From DATEBA01 sp035288045 (lineage in GTDB: Bacteria > Actinomycetota > UBA4738 > HRBIN12), in contig DATEBA010000069.1 in NCBI GenBank assembly GCA_035288045.1, positions 1 through 27,605 on the forward strand: DNA of 27,605 nt, given 5' to 3'. This document shows positions 14,238-20,922 of this stretch, in pieces. Under the pieces are notes generated by a model. The model searched no databases. It saw nothing but the letters and a program-made list of their open reading frames with translations, and had not been told where the DNA came from. The position numbers and the translations under genes are program-made. Within the stretch, counting starts at the first letter, position 1; every line of letters begins with the position of its first letter.

Positions 14238-15347
14238 CTACCTCCGGAAAACGGCGGCGGGATCAACCCGCGACACCTTAATGAGAGGGCTGACCGCCCC
14301 GACGGCTCCGAGGAGAGCTGCACCGGCGGCCGCCTCCAGGACCGACGACGCCTCGACCACCAGCGGTATGGTCGCCGCCATCCGACCCAGGACCCACCCC
14401 AGACCCAGGGCGAACACAACGGCGAGCGCGAGGGCGATACCGACGGTCCATGCGGCCTGCGACAGCACGACGAAACCGAGGCGACGGGGACCCGCTCCGA
14501 GCGCCTTCATGACGCCGATCTCCCGGAGGCGGGCAAGGGTTTCCGCGTGGAGCGTGAGGCCGATCACGGCGAGACCGATGAGGAAGGCGGCGAACGTCAT
14601 GATCTGCATCAGCTCTACGCTCATGTCCTCGACGCGTCCGCGTTCCTCGGCGGAGAATCGTTCGCGACTCTGGGCGGTAAAGCCGGTGGCTGACTCGATC
14701 CGACCGGCGAGCTCGTCCGGCGCGCCGCTCGCGCCGACGAGGACGTAGCTGGCCATACCCTCCACGTCCCTCGCGCGGGCGAAGTCGTCGAAGCGAAGGT
14801 AGGAGACCGAGTTGACGATGTTGGTCATCCCGGTGGTGAGCCCCGAAACCCTCCAGGAGCGCCCGAGCGTCTCGACCCGCCCACCAACGCCGAGCAGGAG
14901 GGACTCGGCGGCTCGTTCGTCCAGAACGATCTCCCCGGGTCCGGGCGCCGCCCCGGCCACGAGCGAGGGGGGACCGCCGGGCTGGCCGGGAACGTATCCG
15001 ATGAGGTACGTGAGCACCCGCTCCTCAGAAGCCATCAAGGCACCCGAGTCGTAGAGCACAGGGTCTGCCCACCGCACGCTCGGCAGCCTACCGATCTGCT
15101 CCACCGCGTCCAAGGGCAGAGACGAAGACGACATGTGCATGGTCCGAACGCCGCGCTGGGAGACGAACACATCCGCCTCGGAGGAGTCTATGTAGGAAGT
15201 GACCTCGCGCATGGTCCCGGCGAAGATCCCGTCCAGGGCGATGACCATCAAGAGAGCGACACCGATGCCGGCGATGCCGAGGAAGGCCCGACGCCGGTCG
15301 CAGAGGAGGTTCCTCCTTCCCACGGGAACGCCCGACACCTCCGTCAT
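14238..15347 (-). CDS. FtsX-like ABC transporter permease (second)
   Basis: Permease of 369 residues with the MacB-type plan: an N-terminal membrane helix (FLGIAGIGVALLMVIALDGI), a large extracytoplasmic domain (about 45-245), and three C-terminal helices of the FtsX domain. It includes the coupling segment ARLREIGVMKALGAGPRRL and the closing SRVDPAAVFRR. The ATG overlaps the previous permease stop (ATGA). With its partner permease and the ATPase it forms a mechanotransmission-type complex that acts on periplasmic substrates rather than carrying ions through the membrane. The open frame extends far upstream over the first permease gene in a different frame; that part is not coding. Confidence 0.92.
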   Translation of the reverse strand: MTEVSGVPVGRRNLLCDRRRAFLGIAGIGVALLMVIALDGIFAGTMREVTSYIDSSEADVFVSQRGVRTMHMSSSSLPLDAVEQIGRLPSVRWADPVLYDSGALMASEERVLTYLIGYVPGQPGGPPSLVAGAAPGPGEIVLDERAAESLLLGVGGRVETLGRSWRVSGLTTGMTNIVNSVSYLRFDDFARARDVEGMASYVLVGASGAPDELAGRIESATGFTAQSRERFSAEERGRVEDMSVELMQIMTFAAFLIGLAVIGLTLHAETLARLREIGVMKALGAGPRRLGFVVLSQAAWTVGIALALAVVFALGLGWVLGRMAATIPLVVEASSVLEAAAGAALLGAVGAVSPLIKVSRVDPAAVFRR

Positions 15348-16447
15348 CCCCTGTAGACCGAGGCCGGATCGAGACCGGCCACACGACGCGTTGGGACGAC
15401 GGCAGCCAGGAGCGCCATCAGTGCCGTGGCGGCGGCCACCGCGAGGGCGCCTGAGGAGGACATCTTCACCCACATCTGTGGCCGCAGGGCGACGACCAAC
15501 CGAGACGCCCCCAGGAACATGAGATATCCGGCCGTAGCGCCCAGGGCGCCGACGATCAGCGTCTGGCCGAGCACGATCCGCAGGAGCCGCCGGCGCCGTG
15601 CCCCCATGGCCTTGGCGATCCCGTACTCCCGGATCCGCTCGACGACGCCCGAGTACACCGTGAGGGCGACTATCAACGTGCCGGCCACAAAGACGATCAG
15701 CAGGATGAGGTACAGCGGACCCTCCATGATCCGAGCAAGCAGCTCCCGGTCGTTGTCTCCGAGCTCGGTGGGAGTGAGGACGGTCAGACCCGTTCGGGTC
15801 CGGATCGCTTCGGCGACTGCGCGTGGTTCGGGCGTTCGCACGAGCACGAAGCTCGTGGTTCCAGGCATCGATAGCAGCCGCTCGACCGCGCGGTGCGACG
15901 TGAACACGAATCCCGCCATCCACGAGCGGGTCCCCCCGGACACGCCGACCACCCGGAAACGCTCGCCCATGACCTCGAGGTCCTCGCCCAGCTCGATCCC
16001 ATGCTGGTCTGCGAGGCTCTGGTCCACGACCGCCTCGTCGTCCCGACGCACGGCCCGTCCCTCGACGAGCTCCCACGGTCCGCCCATCTCCCCGGCGACC
16101 GAGCCCACCAGGAACGTCGAGACCTTGCGGTCGTGCAGGTCTAGGACGGCGAAGCGGACCGCGACCGGCTCCGCCCGTTCCACCAGCGCGATCGCACGGA
16201 CCGTTGCGGCGGTGTCGATGGGGAGGACCGAGGGCACCCCGAAGAAGTTGCGGGTCCCGGCCTCGCCCACGAAGAGGTCGGCGCCGACGTTGTCCTCGTA
16301 TGCGGAGATCTGCTCGCGGAAGCCGCTCCAGAGACCCTGAAGGAGGAGGATCAGGGCGACGGCGGCCCCGACACCGAACACGCTGGTGAGGAGACGTCGG
16401 CGATCCACCAGGATGTTCCTCCTCGCGACGGGAACGGGGCCGCTCAC
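15344..16447 (-). CDS. FtsX-like ABC transporter permease (first)
   Basis: Permease of 367 residues, similar in plan to its downstream neighbour. It starts VARRNILVDRRRLL (compare VGRRNLLCDRRRAFL in the second copy), followed by a helix, an extracytoplasmic domain, and three helices with VVERIREYGIAKAMGARRRRLLRIVLGQ. It ends GLDPASVYRG. The GTG at 16447 follows GAGGGG by a few bases, and the cupredoxin stop is 10 bases upstream. The two permeases look like products of an old duplication that now form a heterodimer. They lie between the cupredoxin and the ABC-YHS gene in one operon. Confidence 0.92.
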   Translation of the reverse strand: MSGPVPVARRNILVDRRRLLTSVFGVGAAVALILLLQGLWSGFREQISAYEDNVGADLFVGEAGTRNFFGVPSVLPIDTAATVRAIALVERAEPVAVRFAVLDLHDRKVSTFLVGSVAGEMGGPWELVEGRAVRRDDEAVVDQSLADQHGIELGEDLEVMGERFRVVGVSGGTRSWMAGFVFTSHRAVERLLSMPGTTSFVLVRTPEPRAVAEAIRTRTGLTVLTPTELGDNDRELLARIMEGPLYLILLIVFVAGTLIVALTVYSGVVERIREYGIAKAMGARRRRLLRIVLGQTLIVGALGATAGYLMFLGASRLVVALRPQMWVKMSSSGALAVAAATALMALLAAVVPTRRVAGLDPASVYRG

Positions 16448-16457
16448 GACCGGCCCC

Positions 16458-16838
16458 TCACCCGGGCTCGACCACGAGCCGGCCCCTGAGCATGCCCATC
16501 TGGCAAGTGAACTCGTAGGTCCCCGCATCCTTCGGCATCAGCTCGACGGGCACGACCTCCCCCTCCGGGAGCTTCGCGCTCTTGCCAAAGTCCCCGAACA
16601 CCACCATCTCCGAACACGCCGAGGACTCCTCGCGACGGAAGTTCAACCGGACCGGCTTCCCGGCTCGCACCACGATCGTGTCGGGGGCGTAGCCGCCCTT
16701 AACGAGCACCATCGCCTCCTGGTAGCCGGAGGCGGTCGGGGCCGCACGGTAGCCCTCTTTCCGCGGTCCCCAGAAGAACCAGACGATGCCGCCGATGAGG
16801 GCCAGCCCGCCAAGCGTCACGATGATGTTGTCGAGCAT
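16458..16838 (-). CDS. Membrane-anchored cupredoxin-like protein
   Basis: Protein of 126 residues: an N-terminal helix (IIVTLGGLALIGGIVWFFW) followed by a cupredoxin fold (about 40-126). Candidate copper ligands are in SSACSEMVVFGDFG and in the closing loop YEFTCQMGMLRGRLVV, which matches the Cupredoxin_1 type often linked to CopA ATPases. Two cysteines and the Met pair of CQMGM favour soft-metal binding. It begins three bases after the copA stop, with GGAGG upstream. It may accept or deliver copper at the outer face of the membrane. Confidence 0.9.
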   Translation of the reverse strand: MLDNIIVTLGGLALIGGIVWFFWGPRKEGYRAAPTASGYQEAMVLVKGGYAPDTIVVRAGKPVRLNFRREESSACSEMVVFGDFGKSAKLPEGEVVPVELMPKDAGTYEFTCQMGMLRGRLVVEPG

Positions 16839-16841
16839 CCT

Positions 16842-18944
16842 TCACACCTCCGAGGGACGGAACCGGCGGAGCCGGTTGGCGTTGGACACGACGGTCACCG
16901 ACGAGAACGCCATGGCCGCCGCCGCGATCAGAGGGGAGAGCAGGATCCCGAAGACCGGGTAGAGGACGCCCGCAGCAATGGGCAGTCCTGCCGCGTTGTA
17001 GACGAAGGCGCCGAAAAGGTTCTGGTGGACGTTGCGCATCGTGGCCCGGGAGATCTCGATGGCGGTCACCACTCCTCGAAGGCTCCCCGAGATGAGGGTC
17101 AAGTCCGAGGCCTCCATCGCGACGTCGGTCCCCGTGCCTATAGCGATCCCGACGTCCGCCTGGGCAAGGGCCGGGGCGTCATTGATCCCGTCTCCAACCA
17201 TCGCCACCTTCTTGCCCTCCAGCTGGAGCTTGCGCACCTCGTGGGCCTTGTCCTGAGGAAGAACCTCGGCCAGGACCCGGTAGATCCCCACCTCGCGGGC
17301 GATGGTCTCCGCCGTCTTGTGGTTGTCGCCCGTGATCATGACCACCTCGAGACCAAGCTCCTGCAGCTTGGCCACGGCCTGACGCGAGTCTTCCTTCACG
17401 GTGTCGGCGCAGGCCACGAGACCCGCAGGCTTGCCATCGACGGCCACGTACATCGGCGTCTTGCCGCCGTCGGCCAGGAACTCGGCCTCTGCCTCGAGGA
17501 GCCCGACCTCCACGCCGCGATCCCGCATCAGCTTCAGGCTCCCAAGGAGGACGTGCTTGCCCTCCACGGTGGCCTCCACGCCGTGGCCCGGGATTGCTCG
17601 GAACCCCTGCGGCTCGGGGATCGTCTCCCCCCATACGCGTGCGCCGTCGACGATTGCCTCGGCGAGCGGGTGCTCAGACCCGCGCTCGACCCCCGCAGCC
17701 AGACGGAGCAGCTCGTCCTCGGATACCCCCGCGGGGACCAGGTCCGTCAGCGACGGCTTCCCGACGGTGATCGTGCCGGTCTTGTCAAGGACGACCGCCT
17801 CGATCTCCTTCGCCGTCTGGAGGGCGTCGCCGGAGCGGATCAGGATCCCGTTCTGCGCCGCCTTCCCGATCCCCACGGTGAGCGAGGTCGGGGTCGCTAG
17901 TCCGAGCGCGCAGGGGCAGGCGATGATGAGAACCGTGACGAAGGCGATAACCGCATATGCGGCAGCCGGGAGCGGCCCGAAGTTGTACCAAGCGACGAAC
18001 GCGAGGGTCCCCAGGATCATGACGGCAGGCACGAAGTACCCCGAGACCTCGTCCACGACCCGTTGGATCCGGGGCTTGGATCCCTGGGCATCCTGGACCA
18101 TCCGGATGATGTTGGCCAGCACCGTGTCACCGCCGACCTTCGTGGCCCGGAACCTGAAGAAGCCGGTCCCGTTCATCGTGGCCCCGATGATCTCGTCGTC
18201 CGGGACCTTCTCGACCGGCATAGACTCACCGGTCACCATCGACTCGTCGACGGCGGAGGAGCCCTCGACGATCACCCCGTCCACGGGGACCTTCTCTCCG
18301 GGACGGACTGCCACCACGTCGTCCACCACGACCTCCTCAACCGGCACGTCGACCTCCCGGTCGTCGCGCAGCACGCGTGCCGTCCTTGCCTGGAGGCCGA
18401 TCAGCTTCTTCAGGGCCTCGCTCGTTCTCCCCTTCGCCTTCACCTCCAGGGCCATGCCCAGGACGACGAGCGCGGTGACCACCGCCGTGACGTCGTAGTA
18501 GACCTCCGCGAGGTCGGGGTCGGGGAAGATCCTGGGGGCGATCACCGCCACGGTGGAGTAGACCCACGCTGCCGCGATGCCCACCCCGATGAGCGTGTGC
18601 ATGTTCGCGGTGCGAGCCTTCGCCGCTGCCCAGAGACCCACGTAGAACTGGCTGCCCGCCCACAGGAGAACGGGAACGGTGAGCAGGCCGAGGCCCCGCC
18701 ACAACCAGAGCAGGCCGTCGGATCCGCGCGCGAGCCACGTCACGTCTTTCAGCCCGGGAACGAGCCAGGGATACGAGAGCAGGACCACCGGGACCGAGAT
18801 CGCCGCCGAGAACCAGAACTTCCGAGCGAGCATGCGGTACTCGCGCTGCCGCTCCTCTTCATCGCGATCGACGACCTTCTCGCCGGGCTCCACGGCCGCC
18901 TCCGCCTCGCCGACACGCTCTCCTACACTCATGGAAGTCTTCAT
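16842..18944 (-). CDS. copA: Copper-exporting P1B-type ATPase (CopA-like)
   Basis: Metal-pumping ATPase of about 700 residues. Visible motifs are TGES (actuator), CPCALGLATP in the transport helix, DKTGT with the phosphorylated Asp, SEHPLAEAI (the HP motif), and GDGINDAPAL. It also has YN in FGAFVYNAAGLP and MAFSSVTVVSN near the end. CPC plus YN plus MxxSS is the P1B-1 Cu(I) signature. No N-terminal HMA domain (GMTCxxC) is present; a charged 30-residue stretch precedes the first helix. I chose the ATG at 18944. An ATG at 18980 has a GGAGGG upstream, but that sequence belongs to the TTCAC repeat element, and using it would place the CsoR-like dyad inside the coding region. It is first in the operon with the cupredoxin, two permeases and ABC-YHS. 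Confidence 0.95.
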   Translation of the reverse strand: MKTSMSVGERVGEAEAAVEPGEKVVDRDEEERQREYRMLARKFWFSAAISVPVVLLSYPWLVPGLKDVTWLARGSDGLLWLWRGLGLLTVPVLLWAGSQFYVGLWAAAKARTANMHTLIGVGIAAAWVYSTVAVIAPRIFPDPDLAEVYYDVTAVVTALVVLGMALEVKAKGRTSEALKKLIGLQARTARVLRDDREVDVPVEEVVVDDVVAVRPGEKVPVDGVIVEGSSAVDESMVTGESMPVEKVPDDEIIGATMNGTGFFRFRATKVGGDTVLANIIRMVQDAQGSKPRIQRVVDEVSGYFVPAVMILGTLAFVAWYNFGPLPAAAYAVIAFVTVLIIACPCALGLATPTSLTVGIGKAAQNGILIRSGDALQTAKEIEAVVLDKTGTITVGKPSLTDLVPAGVSEDELLRLAAGVERGSEHPLAEAIVDGARVWGETIPEPQGFRAIPGHGVEATVEGKHVLLGSLKLMRDRGVEVGLLEAEAEFLADGGKTPMYVAVDGKPAGLVACADTVKEDSRQAVAKLQELGLEVVMITGDNHKTAETIAREVGIYRVLAEVLPQDKAHEVRKLQLEGKKVAMVGDGINDAPALAQADVGIAIGTGTDVAMEASDLTLISGSLRGVVTAIEISRATMRNVHQNLFGAFVYNAAGLPIAAGVLYPVFGILLSPLIAAAAMAFSSVTVVSNANRLRRFRPSEV

Positions 18945-18949
18945 ATGCC

Positions 18950-18966
18950 ATACCCCGCTAGGGTAT
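18950..18966. promoter_or_regulatory. CsoR-like operator before copA
   Basis: The interrupted palindrome ATACCC-CGCTA-GGGTAT lies five bases before the chosen copA start and just downstream of the TTCAC repeats. TACCCC/GGGGTA-type dyads are typical sites of CsoR copper-sensing repressors in actinobacteria. No csoR gene is in the window. A position between the activator-type repeats and the start codon would suit repression. Confidence 0.65.
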
Positions 18967-18974
18967 GCTCTCTG

Positions 18975-19018
18975 CGCCATGTGAACCCTCCGTGAACTAC
19001 CGGTCGATCTCGCGTGAA
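18975..19018 (-). promoter_or_regulatory. 11-bp-spaced TTCAC direct repeats (site 4)
   Basis: On the minus strand TTCAC begins at 19018, 18996 and 18985; the middle slot at 19007 is degenerate. The layout is unit-blank-unit-unit as at sites 1, 2 and 5. It reads toward copA, and the CsoR-like dyad follows it directly. TACCCT inside that dyad could serve as a -10 box, so the two regulators would act on one promoter. Confidence 0.75.
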
Positions 19019-19058
19019 GACCGCAATCGGAGTCCCTGCGCCCGCGAGGTTTCCGCCC

Positions 19059-19283
19059 CTACGACTCGCGGGCGGCGGGATCGCCGTGATCCGACCGCTC
19101 GCTCCCAGGGGTGTGCGCGTGATCTCCGTGCATGCCCATCATGAGGAGGGGGCAGAGGAGCCAAACACCGACCAGCAAGACCGTCCCCAAGGGGATCCCG
19201 AAGATCCCGACCGCGACGGCCGCCGCTCCCAGCGCCACCAGGACGATCGTCTGGACCCGCGGGCGCGACGAGCCCCCGCTCAC
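19059..19283 (-). CDS. DUF2933-like small membrane protein, second copy
   Basis: Protein of 74 residues with two membrane helices, ending LLVGVWLLCPLLMMGMHGDHAHTPG. It shares LLVG..LLCPLLM with the protein at 9150-9416 and adds a C-terminal Met/His tail (MMGMHGDHAH) that could bind metal. The GTG start at 19283 overlaps the SHOCT gene stop as GTGA, with GGGG about six bases upstream. An ATG at 19301 is also open but lacks a spaced ribosome site. It forms an operon with the SHOCT protein. Confidence 0.78.
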   Translation of the reverse strand: MSGGSSRPRVQTIVLVALGAAAVAVGIFGIPLGTVLLVGVWLLCPLLMMGMHGDHAHTPGSERSDHGDPAARES

Positions 19284-19537
19284 GTCAGGCCCCTGGTCCA
19301 TCTCCGCTTGGGTGCGCCGGCCAGCACGGCGTCGCGCTCCCCGTACTCCTCCTCGGAGATCTCGCCCCGCGCGAAGCGCTCCGCAAGGATGTTGCGAGGG
19401 TCGTCGGTACGCGCCACCCTCCCGGAGCCCGGGGTCGGCCCCCGGATCGCAGCGAGGAGGAGCCAAACGACCAACCCCCAGAACAGCACCATCGCAAGGG
19501 GTCCGACCCAACCGTGATCCCAGATCCCCCAGCCCAC
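19280..19537 (-). CDS. SHOCT-domain membrane protein
   Basis: Protein of 85 residues: a Trp/Gly/His-rich N-terminus (GWGIWDHGWVG), one membrane helix (LAMVLFWGLVVWLLLAAI) and a C-terminal SHOCT motif, DPRNILAERFARGEISEEEYGERDAVL in sequence. SHOCT tails are short oligomerisation-type modules often found on small membrane proteins in metal and stress clusters. The GTG start at 19537 has a perfect AAGGAGG nine bases upstream. The TTCAC element at 19576-19619 precedes it, and the DUF2933-like gene follows by GTGA overlap. Confidence 0.9.
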   Translation of the reverse strand: MGWGIWDHGWVGPLAMVLFWGLVVWLLLAAIRGPTPGSGRVARTDDPRNILAERFARGEISEEEYGERDAVLAGAPKRRWTRGLT

Positions 19538-19575
19538 GTCGGTTTACCTCCTTCGGTCGCCCGACATCGTCGGCG

Positions 19576-19619
19576 GTCGGATTGAAGGGCTCGTGAAGAG
19601 ACCGCGCCGTGGCTGTGAA
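19576..19619 (-). promoter_or_regulatory. 11-bp-spaced TTCAC direct repeats (site 5)
   Basis: On the minus strand TTCAC begins at 19619, TTCAC at 19597 and TTCAA at 19586. The spacing is 22 then 11. The element reads toward the SHOCT gene, whose GTG is 39 bases beyond the end of the last unit. The layout is identical to sites 1, 2 and 4. Confidence 0.73.
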
Positions 19620-19694
19620 TCCGGCCCGTCTGCGAGATGCGGAGGAACGGCTCGGGGGCGCACGCGGACGCCCCCGAGACCGATACGGCCAGGA

Positions 19695-20288
19695 TCAGCG
19701 CAGGAACGGGAACCGCCGAACGAGCGCCGTGCCCTCCCACCACCTCCCGAGCCCGAGGTACCTTCCGGCACCGACGTACGCCACGCCCGCGAGCACCACC
19801 GCGTAGAGGGCGTGGTCGTCGACGATCGGGTTGTGCTCGGGCGGGAGGGCGGTCGCGGTGTGGAAGAGGATGAGCCACGCGATGCCGCCGATCGCCGCGG
19901 CCCGGACCCCCACACCCGCGATCAGCGCCAGGCCGATAAGGAGCATGGAGCCCATGTATGCCCAATCCACCCACGCAGCCCCGGCCAGCTCACCGTACAG
20001 GGCCTTGAAGGGGCCCTTCGTCGCGTACTGCAGCACGCCGGCGGTGGGTGACCCGCCGTTCAGCCACGCCGCCCCCTCACCGAAGAGATCGACGGCTCCC
20101 GTCTCGGGGTTGCGGCCCGTGGAGAAGCCAAGGGCGAAGGCCTTGTCCAGGAACGCCCACAGGAAGACCCAACCCAGCAGGATCCGCCCGGCCGCCCAGA
20201 GATAGGCTCCCTTCACCCTTCCCGCTGCTGCCGTCGGCGTCAGGTCGGGGATGGACCTGGCCACGCGCTGCGCCTCAACGGTTGCCAT
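19695..20288 (-). CDS. DoxX-family membrane protein
   Basis: Membrane protein of 197 residues with about four helices. DoxX-like stretches are AAGRILLGWVFLWAFLDKAFALGFST near the start and LLIGLALIAGVGVRAAAIGGIAWLILFHTA in the middle. The family includes the thiosulfate:quinone oxidoreductase subunit DoxD and many uncharacterised proteins linked to redox and thiol stress. AAGGAGG lies four bases before the ATG. A CsoR-like dyad lies about 40 bases upstream, suggesting shared control with copA. The substrate is unknown. Confidence 0.88.
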   Translation of the reverse strand: MATVEAQRVARSIPDLTPTAAAGRVKGAYLWAAGRILLGWVFLWAFLDKAFALGFSTGRNPETGAVDLFGEGAAWLNGGSPTAGVLQYATKGPFKALYGELAGAAWVDWAYMGSMLLIGLALIAGVGVRAAAIGGIAWLILFHTATALPPEHNPIVDDHALYAVVLAGVAYVGAGRYLGLGRWWEGTALVRRFPFLR

Positions 20289-20324
20289 GGTGCCTCCTTT
20301 CCGCCCGCTCCTCGGAGGAGCGAG

Positions 20325-20347
20325 ATACCCTCACCCCCCTAAGGTAT
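20325..20347. promoter_or_regulatory. Degenerate CsoR-like dyad before doxX
   Basis: ATACC at 20325-20329 and GGTAT at 20343-20347 form inverted arms around a C-rich centre. The inner 17 bases, 20331-20347, match the copA dyad at 13 of 17 positions. It sits 37 bases upstream of the doxX ATG. It could be a CsoR-type site, weaker than the one before copA. Confidence 0.45.
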
Positions 20348-20418
20348 CCATGAACAAGGGCCTTCCCTACGTACGAAGGTCCCGCCTACCGAGGGCCAGC
20401 TGGAGGACCCTACGAGCC

Positions 20419-20451
20419 TTCACCGCGCCTTCATGGGGGTTTCACACGGAG
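20419..20451 (+). promoter_or_regulatory. 11-bp-spaced TTCAC direct repeats (site 6)
   Basis: On the plus strand TTCAC begins at 20419, TTCAT at 20430 and TTCAC at 20441, three consecutive units at exact 11-bp spacing. The element reads toward the small membrane protein gene, whose ATG is 43 bases further on. The divergent doxX gene lies on the other side. Confidence 0.7.
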
Positions 20452-20494
20452 TTGCGGGGATCGGCGGAGGCTCGCCAGGGGAAGGGGTCAGGCT

Positions 20495-20764
20495 ATGAAG
20501 TGGTTCGTCGGTCTGATAGTGACCCAGGTCCTCGTGTTCGTCACTTTCCTCGTGATGGCCATCGCCACGACGGCCCAGGGATCGGGCTCCGGAACCTACT
20601 CGCACGCGCTCCTCGAGGCCGATCGCCGGATGACGGAGCAGATGGCCGTGCAGACCTCGATGGCCGAGACCGGGATGATCGAGCGATCTGCCGATCCCAG
20701 CTACCTGGGCGCGCTGGAGGAGCACGTGAGGCAGTTCGACAGGATGCTTGCACTCACGCCCTGA
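20495..20764 (+). CDS. Small membrane-anchored protein, unknown function
   Basis: Protein of 89 residues with an N-terminal helix (WFVGLIVTQVLVFVTFLVMAIA) and a Met-rich helical tail (ADRRMTEQMAVQTSMAETGMIE) ending in FDRMLALTP. GGAAGGGG lies several bases before the ATG. The TTCAC element upstream groups it with the copper and redox genes. Regularly placed methionines on an exported helix could bind Cu(I), as in some small periplasmic copper proteins, but this is inference and no family is recognised. Confidence 0.78.
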   Translation: MKWFVGLIVTQVLVFVTFLVMAIATTAQGSGSGTYSHALLEADRRMTEQMAVQTSMAETGMIERSADPSYLGALEEHVRQFDRMLALTP

Positions 20765-20818
20765 TTGGGCACGCCGCCGGACCGGGTCTGGGCTCATGAG
20801 CGAGCACGAGCTGCGATC

Positions 20819-20835
20819 GGCGGCTCGACGCCGCC
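20819..20835. terminator. Weak hairpin after the small membrane protein gene
   Basis: GGCGGC and GCCGCC are separated by TCGAC in the 158-base gap before the lipoprotein gene. There is no T-run after it, so intrinsic termination is uncertain. Confidence 0.3.
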
Positions 20836-20922
20836 ACATCCCTTGTCACATGTAGCCGGGCAAGCGGCATGCGATTCTCGGGAGGGCCGCCGATCCGTGC
20901 CTGGCGGCCGAGGAGACGGCTC

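Noticed and set aside
13489..14748. Long plus-strand frame opposite the ABC ATPase and permease
   Set aside because: It has no recognisable domain and high Arg/Pro/Thr content, and is antisense to two strong ABC genes.
16386..17900. Open frame of about 500 codons on the plus strand opposite copA
   Set aside because: It is His/Arg/Asp-rich without domains and lies antisense to a clear P-type ATPase. Such frames are common opposite GC-rich genes.
18945..18980. Upstream ATG for copA with a GGAGGG before it
   Set aside because: The GGAGGG is the spacer of two TTCAC repeat units, and the extra 12 residues would run through the CsoR-like dyad. The ATG at 18944 is simpler.
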